Assembly: GCA_046233135.1 (NCBI GenBank) | Contig: JBJXHN010000005.1 | Location: 496,001-560,000, forward strand | DNA length: 64,000 nucleotides | Origin: JBJXHN01 sp046233135 | GTDB taxonomy: Bacteria > Pseudomonadota > Alphaproteobacteria > Rhodospirillales > Rhodospirillaceae | Reading direction: 5' to 3' | Part shown: positions 33,430 through 45,820 of the stretch, piece by piece | Layout of the letters: each line of letters starts with the position of its first letter | Numbering within the stretch: position 1 is the first letter of the stretch | The notes under the pieces: generated by a model | Told to the model about the DNA's origin: nothing | Databases searched by the model: none | What the model saw: the letters and a program-made list of their open reading frames with translations, nothing else | Made by a program: the position numbers and the translations under genes

Positions 33430-34629
33430 TCAGCCGTTGGCGTCCGGGGGGCGGCCGGTCCAGTTGTCCATGAAGCCGATGAACTTGTCGGTGGGGATGG
33501 GGCGGCTGAAATAATATCCCTGGACGTAATCGCAGTTCAGGTCGGCCAGGATGTCCAGGTGTTCCTCGGTCTCCACGCCTTCGGCCACCACCTTCAGATC
33601 CATCGCGTGGGCCATCTTCATGATGGCGTCGACGATCACCCGGCTGTCCCGGTTGCGATGGATGTCCATCACGAACGACCGGTCGATTTTCAGTTCCGTG
33701 AACGGCAGGCGGTGCAATTCGGCCAGGGATGAATAGCCTGTCCCGAAATCGTCGATGGACACCCCCGCCCCCATGATGCGCAGGCGGGTCAGCACGTCCA
33801 TGGAGGTGCGCACATCCCCCATCGCCGTGCTTTCCGTGACCTCCAGGATCAAGGCGCTGGCCGGGACGTTATGCCGGTGCAGCAGTTCGGAAATGCGGTT
33901 GGGCAGATCCAGGTCGGTCAGGGCCGAGGTGGACAGGTTCACCGCCACCGCCGCCATATGCCCCGCCTGGGTCCAGCGCGCCCGGTCGGTCAGGGCGAGG
34001 TCCAGCACCCGGTCGGTCAGGGGCGCCATCAGGCCGCTGTCCTCGGCCAGGGCGATGAAGGTATCGGGGAACAGCAGGCCGCGCCGGGGATGGTTCCACC
34101 GCACCAGGGCCTCCGCACTGTTGATCTTGCGGCCCGCCACCGACACTTTGGGCTGATGGAACATCTGGATCTCTCGCTCCTCGATGCCCTTGGCCAGTTC
34201 GTCACTGTCCACGCCCCGGTCCACTTGCGGCCGCTTGGCCACCAGCTCGCGGACGTCCCGGGGCTTCACCGGCTTGCGCAGACCGCCCAGCATGGTCAGG
34301 CCATGACCGTCCCCCACCCGCAGGGCGGTGGCCAGCAGCCGCTCGTCGAAACTGGAAACCAGGATGATCCCGGCCCGGCAGTTCTGGGTGCCCAGCCAGC
34401 GCAGGACCTCCACCCCGTCCCCGTCGTTCAGCGACAGGTCCAGGAACACTAGGTCCGCAGTGGCCAGGGTGTCGCAGCGGCGCAAGGCCATGAACCCTTC
34501 CAGATCTTCGCAGGCCACCCCCTGTGGCTCCAGAATGGCGCGAAGAAAACCGCGGATCTCCTGATCATCGTCGATCAGAAGAGCCTTGGCCTTGGTGGCG
34601 GGTGAAGAGGAAGACGACTGGTCCTGCAT
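33430..34629 (-). CDS. Response regulator with EAL cyclic-di-GMP phosphodiesterase domain
   Basis: 399 residues. An N-terminal REC domain has the acidic pair in LLIDDDQEIRGF, the phospho-Asp in LVFLDLSLNDGD and the Lys in LRKPVKP. The EAL domain retains catalytic motifs: EALVRWNHP, the Asp pair of IDDFGTGYSSL, LKIDRSFV, VAEGVETEEHL and VQGYYFSRP. It should therefore hydrolyse c-di-GMP when phosphorylated. It lies 78 bp downstream of the neighbouring hybrid kinase gene (34708-37635) on the same strand, so that kinase may phosphorylate it. Confidence 0.92.
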   Translation of the reverse strand: MQDQSSSSSPATKAKALLIDDDQEIRGFLRAILEPQGVACEDLEGFMALRRCDTLATADLVFLDLSLNDGDGVEVLRWLGTQNCRAGIILVSSFDERLLATALRVGDGHGLTMLGGLRKPVKPRDVRELVAKRPQVDRGVDSDELAKGIEEREIQMFHQPKVSVAGRKINSAEALVRWNHPRRGLLFPDTFIALAEDSGLMAPLTDRVLDLALTDRARWTQAGHMAAVAVNLSTSALTDLDLPNRISELLHRHNVPASALILEVTESTAMGDVRTSMDVLTRLRIMGAGVSIDDFGTGYSSLAELHRLPFTELKIDRSFVMDIHRNRDSRVIVDAIMKMAHAMDLKVVAEGVETEEHLDILADLNCDYVQGYYFSRPIPTDKFIGFMDNWTGRPPDANG

Positions 34630-34707
34630 GTGTGAACGTCCAAAGGCTGGTCGGGAACCATGGCCGAAACGGCCGGGCGAGGGGTACAGGATACGGGGCC
34701 GCGCGGG

Positions 34708-37635
34708 TCAAGGGCTGGCGTAACGGGTGGATAGGGCAGAGAGCGTCTGTTCCATCAGGGACGGCAATTCGGCGAGCGCCGAATTGGCACCCGGCGTGTC
34801 ACCGGACCGGCAGGCGGCATCCAGGACGGCAGCCTTCTGCGACAGGGCGCTCAGGCCCAGGGTTGCGGATACACCCTTGAGGCTGTGGGCCTCCTGGCCC
34901 GCCTTGCGCAGATCGCCGGCGGCCAGGGCCTCGGTCAACTTGGCCAGGCGGTCCTTGTGGCCGGCCTCGAACTGCTGCGCCATTCCTGCGATGACGTCCG
35001 CGCCGAGGTCCTCTTCCAGCTCTTCAAGCATTTCGATGTCCAGACAATCCATCACTGTTCCTCTGCTTCCCGCAATCGCCGGGCGGGGTGCTTCTTCGCC
35101 GGCACCTCCGTCCCAATGAGTCGTTCCCCCGTTGTTGGCCGCGCAACCGGTGGGCTCCGGTGTGCCCGGATCACGGGGGATCTCGGTCGGATCGATGACA
35201 TGGGCGGTTTCCAGGGCCTGGGTGATCGCCGGGCACAAGGCTCGCAACCGCACGGGCTTGGGCAGGAAGTCCGTCATTCCCGCCGCCAGGCATGCCGCCC
35301 GATCCTCTGCAAAAGCGTTGCCAGTTACGGCAATAATCGGAACTTTTCCGGCCGGAGCCGGTAACCGCCGGATTTGGCGCGTGGCCTCGATGCCGTCCAT
35401 GACTGGCATCTGAACATCCATTAGGATAATGTCATAGTATTCTTTCGACGCCTTTTCCACCGCATGTTGTCCCGTTTCGGCGGAATCGAGGTGGGCGCCG
35501 TAGGGCGACAGCATGCTGATCAGAAGGGTGCGATTGATCGCATTGTCTTCCGCGATCAGGATTTTCAGCGGCGCCCCGCCGGGACCGGCCGGCAAGGTGG
35601 GCCGCCCGGCCGGGGTTTTTTCCGACGGTCCGGAGGACGGCGTTCCGCCCGTCTGTCCGGCCATTTCGCGGTCCGGCGGCCCCGCTGTGGCCGACTCCGA
35701 TTCCGTATCCGTCGGCATCTGAACGTGGAAAAAGAAGACCGACCCCTGACCGGGACGAGAGCGGGCGCCGATGCGTCCGCCCATCAACTCCACCAGTTTG
35801 CGGCAGATGGCCAGCCCCATGCCCGATCCGCCGTATTCCCGGGTGATCGAGGCGTCGGCCTGGGTGAAGCGGTCGAACAGGCGCGGCAGAATCGACGGGT
35901 CGATGCCGATTCCCGTATCGACCACGGAAAAGCGCAGCTGTCCCGGTTTGTTTCCGGCCAGGACTTGCAGGGTGATGTGGCCGGTGGCGGTGAACTTGAC
36001 GGCATTGCCCAGGATGTTGATCAGAATTTGCCGCAGCCGTCCGGCATCGCCGATGACCCGGGCCGGCAGGTTCGGGGCGACGTCGCTGCGCAGGTCCAGG
36101 CCCTTGGCCTTGGCCAGGGGGGCAATGACATCCTGTACGCCCCGCAGCACAGCGTGCAGGTCGAAGGCTGTGCTGTCCAGGGACAGCCGGCCCGCATCCA
36201 GGCGCGAGAAGTCGAGGATGTCGTTGATGATGGTCAGCAGCGCCTCGGCGGCATTGTGGATGGCCTGGATCCGGTTCCGCTGATCGCCGGGCAGGTCGCC
36301 ACACAACACCAGTTCCGAAAAACCGAGGATGGCATTCATCGGCGTACGGATCTCGTGGCTCATCACCGCCAGGAATTCGGATTTTGCGCGGCTGGCTCGT
36401 TCGGCCACGTCCCGGGCCTCCACCAGGGCCTCGGCCAGCTGGCGGGATTTGCGTTCATTGGCCTGCAGGGACAACTCGTGCGCCTTGCGGTCGGAGATGT
36501 CCAGGGTGAAGCCGATCATCACCCGGGGGGCCGCGCCCTCCGCCAGGAAAACCCGGCCGCACAGAAGGGTGCGGCGGTTCCCTTGGGAATCCAAGCCGGT
36601 GATCTCGCCCAGGGCCGGGCGGCCGGTGGCCCGGGTTCGGTCATCCAGGCGGCGGATGCCATGCAACAGGTCCGCATCGAAAATGCTCTGTTCCGTGTGG
36701 TCCAGGCAGGCGTCCGCGTTCCGCTCCACATCCTCGCAAAAGCGGGCGTTGACGTGGCTCAGGCGGCCGAAGTCATCCACCACCCAGACCGCCAGGGGCA
36801 AGGTGTCCAGGATGGTCTGCGTCAGCGTCCGCTCCGTGGACAGGCGGTCGGCGGTGGTCACGCGCTCGGTCACGTCGAAGGCATGGACCAGAAAGCTCTC
36901 GTGACCGGTGGCCGGGTCTCGCACGCGCTCGATACCCACGTCGTGCCAGGCGAGCCCCAGGCGGGTCAGCACCGACAGGGTGACCGGAGGGACCGATCCT
37001 TTCTCGCGGGCCGCATCGATCAGGCGGGCATAGGCCTTGCGGTCATTGAACCGCAGGTATAGCGGCTGGTGCGGTCCGGTGTCGAAAATGCGCTGGTCGG
37101 CCGGATTGCGGTCGACGATGGTGCCGTCCCCCGACACCAGCGCCACCGCCATGGGCAGACCCCGAAGAACCTCCAGCGCCCGCAGCATCTCCGGGGCGCG
37201 GGGGGCGGCGGGCTCGCTCGCGGCCGGTGACCCGGTGGCCGGTCGGGACGGGGGCACTCCTTTTCGCTCTTCCGCCTCGGGCACCGGCGTCTGGCTGAGC
37301 ACCTCCACCGCCATGGCCGGCACCCCGTCCCAGTCCAGGCCCCAGCAATGGCACTGCACGGCCGTCGGCTTGTCCTTGGGGTACAGCACCCAGCTTTCCG
37401 CCACGTCCTGCCCCCGGGCAAAGGTGGCGCGGTAGAGGTCCAGGCGCTGGCGGGCGCTGGGGGATTGGGGGGTCAGGTCGCGTTGGCGCAGCGTTTCCAG
37501 GTTGTCGGCGTTCCACAGCGCTATGGCCGGTTGATTAGCCCAAAGGATGTAGCCTGCATCCAGGGCGTAGATCCATAGGGGACGCGAGACTCCGTCAAGG
37601 AGGGCCTCCAATTCCCTGGCCGGACGTTCTGCCAT
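34708..37635 (-). CDS. Hybrid PAS sensor histidine kinase with REC and Hpt domains
   Basis: 975 residues from ATG 37635 (frame open to 37791; a weak site upstream). No membrane helices are evident, so it is probably cytosolic. Several PAS-like domains are followed by HisKA with SHEIRTPMNAI and HATPase (DTGIGIDPS, GSGMGLAICRKL). Then come a REC domain (phospho-Asp in IILMDVQMPVMDG, Lys in PKPVR) and a C-terminal Hpt domain with the phospho-His in AHSLKG. This gives an internal phosphorelay. It lies just upstream of the REC-EAL gene, and back-to-back with another hybrid kinase 76 bp away. Confidence 0.9.
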   Translation of the reverse strand: MAERPARELEALLDGVSRPLWIYALDAGYILWANQPAIALWNADNLETLRQRDLTPQSPSARQRLDLYRATFARGQDVAESWVLYPKDKPTAVQCHCWGLDWDGVPAMAVEVLSQTPVPEAEERKGVPPSRPATGSPAASEPAAPRAPEMLRALEVLRGLPMAVALVSGDGTIVDRNPADQRIFDTGPHQPLYLRFNDRKAYARLIDAAREKGSVPPVTLSVLTRLGLAWHDVGIERVRDPATGHESFLVHAFDVTERVTTADRLSTERTLTQTILDTLPLAVWVVDDFGRLSHVNARFCEDVERNADACLDHTEQSIFDADLLHGIRRLDDRTRATGRPALGEITGLDSQGNRRTLLCGRVFLAEGAAPRVMIGFTLDISDRKAHELSLQANERKSRQLAEALVEARDVAERASRAKSEFLAVMSHEIRTPMNAILGFSELVLCGDLPGDQRNRIQAIHNAAEALLTIINDILDFSRLDAGRLSLDSTAFDLHAVLRGVQDVIAPLAKAKGLDLRSDVAPNLPARVIGDAGRLRQILINILGNAVKFTATGHITLQVLAGNKPGQLRFSVVDTGIGIDPSILPRLFDRFTQADASITREYGGSGMGLAICRKLVELMGGRIGARSRPGQGSVFFFHVQMPTDTESESATAGPPDREMAGQTGGTPSSGPSEKTPAGRPTLPAGPGGAPLKILIAEDNAINRTLLISMLSPYGAHLDSAETGQHAVEKASKEYYDIILMDVQMPVMDGIEATRQIRRLPAPAGKVPIIAVTGNAFAEDRAACLAAGMTDFLPKPVRLRALCPAITQALETAHVIDPTEIPRDPGTPEPTGCAANNGGTTHWDGGAGEEAPRPAIAGSRGTVMDCLDIEMLEELEEDLGADVIAGMAQQFEAGHKDRLAKLTEALAAGDLRKAGQEAHSLKGVSATLGLSALSQKAAVLDAACRSGDTPGANSALAELPSLMEQTLSALSTRYASP

Positions 37636-37711
37636 CTGAGACCCCGTATGCCGCTGTGAAGGTCTTCGTGTATGCCTCCTTCCGTCGGTAACACGCAAGG
37701 GGCAAGGCGGC

Positions 37712-40780
<3,069 letters not shown>

Positions 40781-41184
40781 AGCAATTTGGGCCAACCTGT
40801 AAGAAGCGCCTCAATTTGCATCGGTTTCCATGCTTCATTCGCTTAAACAAGGCCGTTGACCAGATGTATATTTTTTCAGAATGCAAAAAATACAATAAAA
40901 ACTATCAAAATAATTGATGGATATTGATTATCCATTTTAGGTTGTGTGGATATTATAAGTATTGATCCGGATCTATCTGTGCGTCGAAGGCGGGCAGCCG
41001 GCAGTTTCTCTTGTACCGCTAGCATCCATCGTGTGGCGGCGGGGACTGGCGTGTCCCATGGTCATTATCGGCTAGGCAGGGGGGCGACCTTGGGGTAAAG
41101 GATACATCAGCCGTACCCTGCTTGCGGGTATTCCCCCCGGCTGCGTGATCTGTCGCAATCAGAGAGAAGAAGGAGGACGCGCCG
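40781..41184. other. AT-rich leader region before a 72-aa gene
   Basis: This 404-bp gap contains a strongly AT-rich segment (about 40850-40975). In it lie a perfect 7-5-7 inverted repeat ATGGATA-TTGAT-TATCCAT (40917-40935), two copies of TGGATATT (40918 and 40947) and three ATTGAT copies. It may be a complex promoter or a small RNA locus; I saw no clear gene. Confidence 0.5.
40917..40935. promoter_or_regulatory. Inverted repeat ATGGATA-N5-TATCCAT
   Basis: Perfect 7-bp arms with a 5-nt spacer, 250 bp before the 72-residue gene start, inside an AT-rich island. Possible operator or RNA hairpin. Confidence 0.45.
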
Positions 41185-41403
41185 ATGGCGACGTTCATGA
41201 TTAAGGTCGCGGGCGAGGGGCTCATCGCAAAGGCTCACCGTTCCGCCGATCCCGGCCCGACCAGCGGTTACAGCACGATCTACGAAGTGCAGAACGTTCC
41301 GGACAGCGCCACCGTCGAGGACGTGATCGAAGCGATGAAGAAGGTGAACGGCAAGCCGGAACACACGGATTACGAAGTGGATTGGGCGAGCCTTTCCGCC
41401 TGA
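41185..41403 (+). CDS. Small protein of unknown function (72 aa)
   Basis: A compact 72-residue protein with no signal peptide or TM. The sequence is soluble and mixed (MATFMIKVAGEGLIAKAHR at the N-terminus; SATVEDVIEAMKKVNG in a predicted helix). It has a strong ribosome-binding site (GGAGG 7 nt before ATG 41185) and its own terminator, so it is a genuine, separately expressed gene. I do not recognise a family. The long AT-rich leader suggests tight regulation. The acidic C-terminal tail ends DYEVDWASLSA. Confidence 0.75.
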   Translation: MATFMIKVAGEGLIAKAHRSADPGPTSGYSTIYEVQNVPDSATVEDVIEAMKKVNGKPEHTDYEVDWASLSA

Positions 41404-41441
41404 TGCCTTTGATCCTGTCGTAATCGCGGGATACGCATGCG

Positions 41442-41476
41442 GGCCGGCCTTCCGTACGGGGGCCGGCCGTTTTTTT
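41442..41476 (+). terminator. Rho-independent terminator after the 72-aa gene
   Basis: An 8-bp stem GGCCGGCC/GGCCGGCC extended by three further pairs with a 5-nt loop is followed by seven T residues (41470-41476). It lies 38 bp after the stop. Confidence 0.92.
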
Positions 41477-41600
41477 GAGGCCAATGATCGCGGTGCGAAT
41501 TTTCCGCCATCAACCGGTTCCCGCGCCTTGCCTTTTCCGGGGCGCCGGGCCACGCTGATTATCGCGCGTCGCAGTCCGGCCGGCCGGGCCTTGTGGCGCC

Positions 41601-44165
41601 GTGTCTTGTCCCGCTGTGTTTCGTTCCGCCATCTCTGGATCCTTCACCGTCACCGGGTTCGTCTTGTCTCCCACCACTCTGTCGTCCTTCGACGTCTTCG
41701 ATCTGCTGGGCATGGTCGTTTTGGGCGTTGCCGCGCTGACGCCGTTGTCGCTGTGGATCAGCGTCCGGCTGTGGCAGCGGCTGGCCGTCATGCGCCAGCG
41801 GGTGGACAGCGCCGAACAGGAAACCGCCGTCCTGCGCGAAGCCCTGGCCACGGCCAGCGACGGCTATTACGCCTGGTTCCGCGATGGACCCGATAGGGGG
41901 GCGGAAGTCTGTTCCCGCCGGCTGGCGGTGCTGCTGCGCCTCGTTTCCGGCGGCGACGCCCGTTTTTCCGAAATCGTCGGCGGGTTTACGCAAGAAGACG
42001 GTGCGCTTCTGGAGCGGGCGGTGGACTGCCTGCATGCCGACGGGGTCGGTTTCGTGCTTGATCTGACCCTGACGGCCACGGGCCGGCGGGTGCGGGCGCT
42101 GGGGGTGCGGGCCAGTACCGAAGACAACGTGGTCCTTGCCGACATGGTGTGGATGCGCGACGTCACCGAAGAAGCCCGGGCCACCGAAATCCTCGGCCGA
42201 CGGGCCGATACCCTGCAACAGGATCGGGATCGCCTGCGCGCCCTGCTCGACAGCCTGCCCCTGATGGTATGGCTGCGCGACGAAAGTCTGGCGGTGGTCG
42301 AAGCCAATGCCACCTATGCCGCCGCGCTGGACCTGCCGGTGGGGCGCCGGGCGGGGGCCGAAGATGCCGGCGGGCGGGACAGTGGCCGGCACGAACTGGC
42401 GCCGGGGGTTGCCGGGCAGGAAATGCGCGCCCTGGCCGCGCGCAGTCGGGCGGCCGGCACCGCCAGCCGGGGCCGGTTCCACGTGGTGCTGTCCGGAGAA
42501 CGGCGGCTGGTGGAAATCGTCGAGACACCGGCGGGTTCCGGCCCCCTGGCCGGCCATACGGTGGGGGCGGCCTTCGACGTCACCCCGCTGGAGGAAATGG
42601 AAGCCCGCCTGGCCCGCGAAGCCGAAGCCCAGGCCGAGGTGCTGGAGCGGCTGGGGACAGCCATAGCCGTTTTCGATGCCGAAACCCGTCTGACCTTCCA
42701 CAACACCGCGTTCGCCCATCTGTGGTCGCTGGATACGGAATGGCTGGACCAGCGGCCGGGCTACGGGGCTTTCCTGGAGCGGCTGCGGGAAAACCGCCGG
42801 CTGCCGGAAGTGGCCGATTTCCCCGCTTTCAAGGGGGGTGAACTGGCCCACTTCACCAAGCTGCTGCGTCCGCGCGAGGACATCCTGCATCTGCCCGACG
42901 GTACCACCCTGCGCCGGGTGCTGGCGCCCCATCCCCTGGGCGGACTGCTGGCCACCTATGAAGACGTCACCGATAGCTTGGCCCTGGAGCGGTCTTATAA
43001 CCAACTGACGGCCGTGCAGCGGGAAACCCTGGATAACCTGCATGAAGCGGTGGCCGTGTTCGGCCCCAACGGCCGGTTGCGCCTGTCCAACCCCACCTTC
43101 GGCCGGCTGTGGGATCTGGACCTGGGTCTGGGCGCGGGAGAGGACGGCGCGCCCGAGGACGGGGTGGGCAACGACGGCGGCAGCGAAGCCCTGCAACTGG
43201 CCGACCTGCTGGTCCGCCAGGAAGCCTCGGTGACCCCGGGCGAGGCCTGGGAGACCTTCAAGCGCCGGATGATGGCCCAGGGCGAGGGGCGGGGACCGCG
43301 CACCGGACGCATCACCCTGGCCGCCGGCCATCACATGGATTACGCCACCGTGCCACTGCCCGATGGCGGCTTGCTGCTGACGCTGCTGGACGTGACGGAC
43401 CGCGTGCGGGTGGAACAGGCGCTGCGCGACCGCACCGATGCCTTGCGCGCCGCCGACATGCTGAAAAGCGCCTTCATCGCCAATGTGTCCTTCGAGCTGC
43501 GCACGCCCCTGACCACTATTTCCGGCTTCTCGGAGATTCTGGAGGGCGGATATTACGGCACGCTCAACAGCCGGCAGGCGGAATATGCCCAGGTGATCGC
43601 CAACACCGCCCGGCAGATGGTGACCCTGATCGACGACATCACCGATCTGGTCAGCATCGAGGCGGGCAATCTGTCCCTGGAGCTGGATGCCTTCGATGTC
43701 CATGCCGCCCTGGCGGCGGTTCTGGCGCTCAGCCGGGAAACGGCGCGGCGGCGCGACGTGACGGTGCATTTCGACTGTCCGCCGGAAGCCGGCTGGGTGG
43801 TGGGGGACGAGCGGCGGATCAAGCAGATCCTCTATCACCTGCTGTCCAATGCCATCGCCGCGTCGGAGCCGGGCAAGTCGGTGGTCCTGGCTGCCCAGCG
43901 CCAGGGTGCCGACCAGATCCTGGATGGACTGAAGCCCATCGGCGAATGCATCGTCTTCACTGTTGCCGATACGGGCATCGGTATGGATGACAGCACCCGT
44001 CGCGCGGTCTTGACGGCTTTCGCCAAGGGGCCGCACAGTGAAGGGGCCGGCCTGGGGTTGACCCTGGTGCGCCGCTTTGTGGACTTGCACGGGGGGGATC
44101 TGGACATCGTCAGCGTCCCCGGTGAAGGCACCACTGTCACCGTCCGGATACCCGTGGGGAGCTAG
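41601..44165 (+). CDS. DivL-like PAS histidine kinase homologue lacking the phospho-accepting histidine
   Basis: 854 residues. A membrane helix near the N-terminus (FDLLGMVVLGVAALTPLSLW) is followed by PAS-like domains (WFRDGPDRG; LLDSLPLMVWLRDESL; RLGTAIAVFDAETRLTFHN; LDNLHEAVAVFGPNGRL). A HisKA domain then reads NVSFELRTPLTTISG, with Phe631 where histidine normally stands. The ATP-binding motifs are intact (LLSNAIAASEPG, DTGIGMDDS, GAGLGLTLVRRF). Caulobacter DivL has Tyr at the same place and acts as a pseudokinase that modulates CckA. Start GTG 41601 is uncertain, as no good site was seen; TTG 41664 and ATG 41712 are alternatives. It may therefore be a regulator rather than a phosphodonor. 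Confidence 0.86.
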   Translation: MSCPAVFRSAISGSFTVTGFVLSPTTLSSFDVFDLLGMVVLGVAALTPLSLWISVRLWQRLAVMRQRVDSAEQETAVLREALATASDGYYAWFRDGPDRGAEVCSRRLAVLLRLVSGGDARFSEIVGGFTQEDGALLERAVDCLHADGVGFVLDLTLTATGRRVRALGVRASTEDNVVLADMVWMRDVTEEARATEILGRRADTLQQDRDRLRALLDSLPLMVWLRDESLAVVEANATYAAALDLPVGRRAGAEDAGGRDSGRHELAPGVAGQEMRALAARSRAAGTASRGRFHVVLSGERRLVEIVETPAGSGPLAGHTVGAAFDVTPLEEMEARLAREAEAQAEVLERLGTAIAVFDAETRLTFHNTAFAHLWSLDTEWLDQRPGYGAFLERLRENRRLPEVADFPAFKGGELAHFTKLLRPREDILHLPDGTTLRRVLAPHPLGGLLATYEDVTDSLALERSYNQLTAVQRETLDNLHEAVAVFGPNGRLRLSNPTFGRLWDLDLGLGAGEDGAPEDGVGNDGGSEALQLADLLVRQEASVTPGEAWETFKRRMMAQGEGRGPRTGRITLAAGHHMDYATVPLPDGGLLLTLLDVTDRVRVEQALRDRTDALRAADMLKSAFIANVSFELRTPLTTISGFSEILEGGYYGTLNSRQAEYAQVIANTARQMVTLIDDITDLVSIEAGNLSLELDAFDVHAALAAVLALSRETARRRDVTVHFDCPPEAGWVVGDERRIKQILYHLLSNAIAASEPGKSVVLAAQRQGADQILDGLKPIGECIVFTVADTGIGMDDSTRRAVLTAFAKGPHSEGAGLGLTLVRRFVDLHGGDLDIVSVPGEGTTVTVRIPVGS

Positions 44166-44169
44166 CACC

Positions 44170-44997
44170 ATGGCGCAGCCGCCGTCCCGGGATGTGGTGG
44201 TCCGTACGGCCGGCTTTACCATCGGCCGGGCCGGTGCCCAGGTGAAGGCCCCGTTCGACGTGGCGGTGGTCATCACCACGATAGTCCGGCCGACCCTGAC
44301 CCGCGCCCTGCGCTCCATATTCGCCCAGCAGTTTGACGGCCGCATCCATATCGTGCTGGGGGTCGACGTGACGGACCAGGATCAGCGGACGCTGGTGCAG
44401 TGCTGCGACGGTATCCCCGAAAATTGCGTCGTATCGATTCTCGACCCCGGCTATTCCACCTCTACCCGCCACGGCGGCTTCCACCGGTCGTGGGATGGCG
44501 GGGCGATGCGGACCGTACTCAGTTATCTGGCCCATGCCCGTCACGTGGCCTATCTGGATGACGACAACTGGTGGGCGCCCGACCATCTGGCCAGCCTGAA
44601 GGCGACCATCGACGGGCGGGCCTGGGCCTATAGCCTGCGCTGGTTCGCCGACTCGGAAAACGGCCGGCCGCTGTGTGTGGACCGGTGGGAATCCGTCGGA
44701 CCGGATGCGGGGATCTTCAAGGACCGGTTCGGCGGCTTTGTCGACCCGAACTGCCTGATGATCGACAAGGTGGCCTGTGAAACGGTGCTGGAACAGTGGA
44801 GCCGCCCCCTGGATCGGGACAAGCGGAAGCTGTCCGCCGACCGCCGGGTGTTCGACAGCCTGCGGAAACAGCCCGGAGCCTGCACGGGCAAGCCAACCAG
44901 CTTTTATGTGCTCAATGTCGATGATCCGAACCACGGGGTCCGGCAGCAATGGATCAGCCAGACCCTGGAGCAGCAGGCCAACCGGACGGTTCACTGA
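44170..44997 (+). CDS. GT-A fold glycosyltransferase-like protein
   Basis: 275 residues resembling glycosyltransferase family 2 enzymes. The N-terminus has FDVAVVITTIVRPTLTRALR, the usual nucleotide-sugar start, and the metal-binding acidic loop is HVAYLDDDNWWAPDHLASL. Substrate is unknown, and no polysaccharide locus surrounds it. ATG 44170 lies 4 bp after the DivL-like gene stop, so it may be co-transcribed; a longer open frame starts inside that gene and is rejected. It is the first gene of the segment that separates the DivL-like gene from tsaE. Confidence 0.8.
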   Translation: MAQPPSRDVVVRTAGFTIGRAGAQVKAPFDVAVVITTIVRPTLTRALRSIFAQQFDGRIHIVLGVDVTDQDQRTLVQCCDGIPENCVVSILDPGYSTSTRHGGFHRSWDGGAMRTVLSYLAHARHVAYLDDDNWWAPDHLASLKATIDGRAWAYSLRWFADSENGRPLCVDRWESVGPDAGIFKDRFGGFVDPNCLMIDKVACETVLEQWSRPLDRDKRKLSADRRVFDSLRKQPGACTGKPTSFYVLNVDDPNHGVRQQWISQTLEQQANRTVH

Positions 44998-45029
44998 CTC
45001 CGGAGCGGATTCTGGATTCGGAAGCGGGC

Positions 45030-45168
45030 AACTTATGCGCCGAGAAGGGCATCGTCGCCGATATCGAGATGATCGTCATCCAGAGCATCGACGACGCCTT
45101 CAACCGCATGCAGAAAAAGCGACGTGAAGTCCCGCTTCGTGATCGACAGCGCGACCCTGAGCGCCTGA
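45030..45168 (+). pseudogene. C-terminal remnant of a zinc-type alcohol dehydrogenase, frameshifted
   Basis: Reading from 45030 gives NLCAEKGIVADIEMIVIQ, then SIDDAFNRMQK. After a run of five A residues (45114-45118) the frame is broken. Removing one A restores SDVKSRFVIDSATLSA and TGA 45166-45168. The whole matches the C-terminal ~45 residues of NAD(P)-dependent zinc alcohol dehydrogenases (pattern FCAEHGIxADIExIxIxxINEAYxRMxxSDVxYRFVID). The catalytic and cofactor domains are missing, so this is a decayed fragment. Confidence 0.75.
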
Positions 45169-45200
45169 CCGGCGGCATTCTGTCTCAGCCGGCCGGGGCG

Positions 45201-45800
45201 TCAGGCCCCGTCCGTCACATTCCGCAGCCAGAAGCGCAGGGGTTTGGGGCTTTTCCTATCTTCGTCCAGGTCCTGCCAGGTGAAGGTGGTGACCATGTCG
45301 TCCCGCCGCTGGTAGCCGCGCTTTTCCCAGAAGGGGTCCAGCGGGGCGTAGTCTTCCGGCCGGCGGGGATGATTGATCGGCCGGACCACGGCGCAGAACG
45401 CCGTCCAGGTATAGCCCAGGGAACGGGCATGGGCTTCGCGCTGGTCGAAGAAGGCATGGCCGATGCCTTGCCCGCGATAGCGTGAATCCAGCACCGATTC
45501 CCCGAAATAGAACACGCTGCTCAGGTCGAAACCCTTATCGCGGAAGGGGGCGATGACTTCTTCGGTTTCATCGGCCAGGGGCAGGGCGGTGGCCGCGCCG
45601 ATCACCGTGTCGTCGTCGAAGGCGGTAACCACCACCCCATCCTTGCTGTTGGCATAGGTGGCCAGATAGTCCCGCTCGTAGTCCAGGTCGCCGTCGTACA
45701 GGTAGGGAAACGCGCGGAAAACGGAGATCCGCAGGCGGGCCAGATCGTCAAAAACGGCGCGGGCGGCATCGCCGGTCAGGGAATCGACTCGGATCACCAT
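45201..45800 (-). CDS. GNAT-family N-acetyltransferase
   Basis: 199 residues. The acetyl-CoA-binding motif A reads SVFYFGESVLDSRYRGQGIG, with the R/Q-x-x-G-x-G/A signature in RGQGIG. The C-terminal half carries FWEKRGYQRRDD. The acceptor substrate is unknown. ATG 45800 is preferred because GGAG lies 9 nt upstream; the frame is open to 45899. It lies 20 bp downstream of the reductase gene on the same strand, so they are probably co-transcribed. Confidence 0.88.
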   Translation of the reverse strand: MVIRVDSLTGDAARAVFDDLARLRISVFRAFPYLYDGDLDYERDYLATYANSKDGVVVTAFDDDTVIGAATALPLADETEEVIAPFRDKGFDLSSVFYFGESVLDSRYRGQGIGHAFFDQREAHARSLGYTWTAFCAVVRPINHPRRPEDYAPLDPFWEKRGYQRRDDMVTTFTWQDLDEDRKSPKPLRFWLRNVTDGA

Positions 45801-45820
45801 GGGACGGGTCTCCTTGAAGG

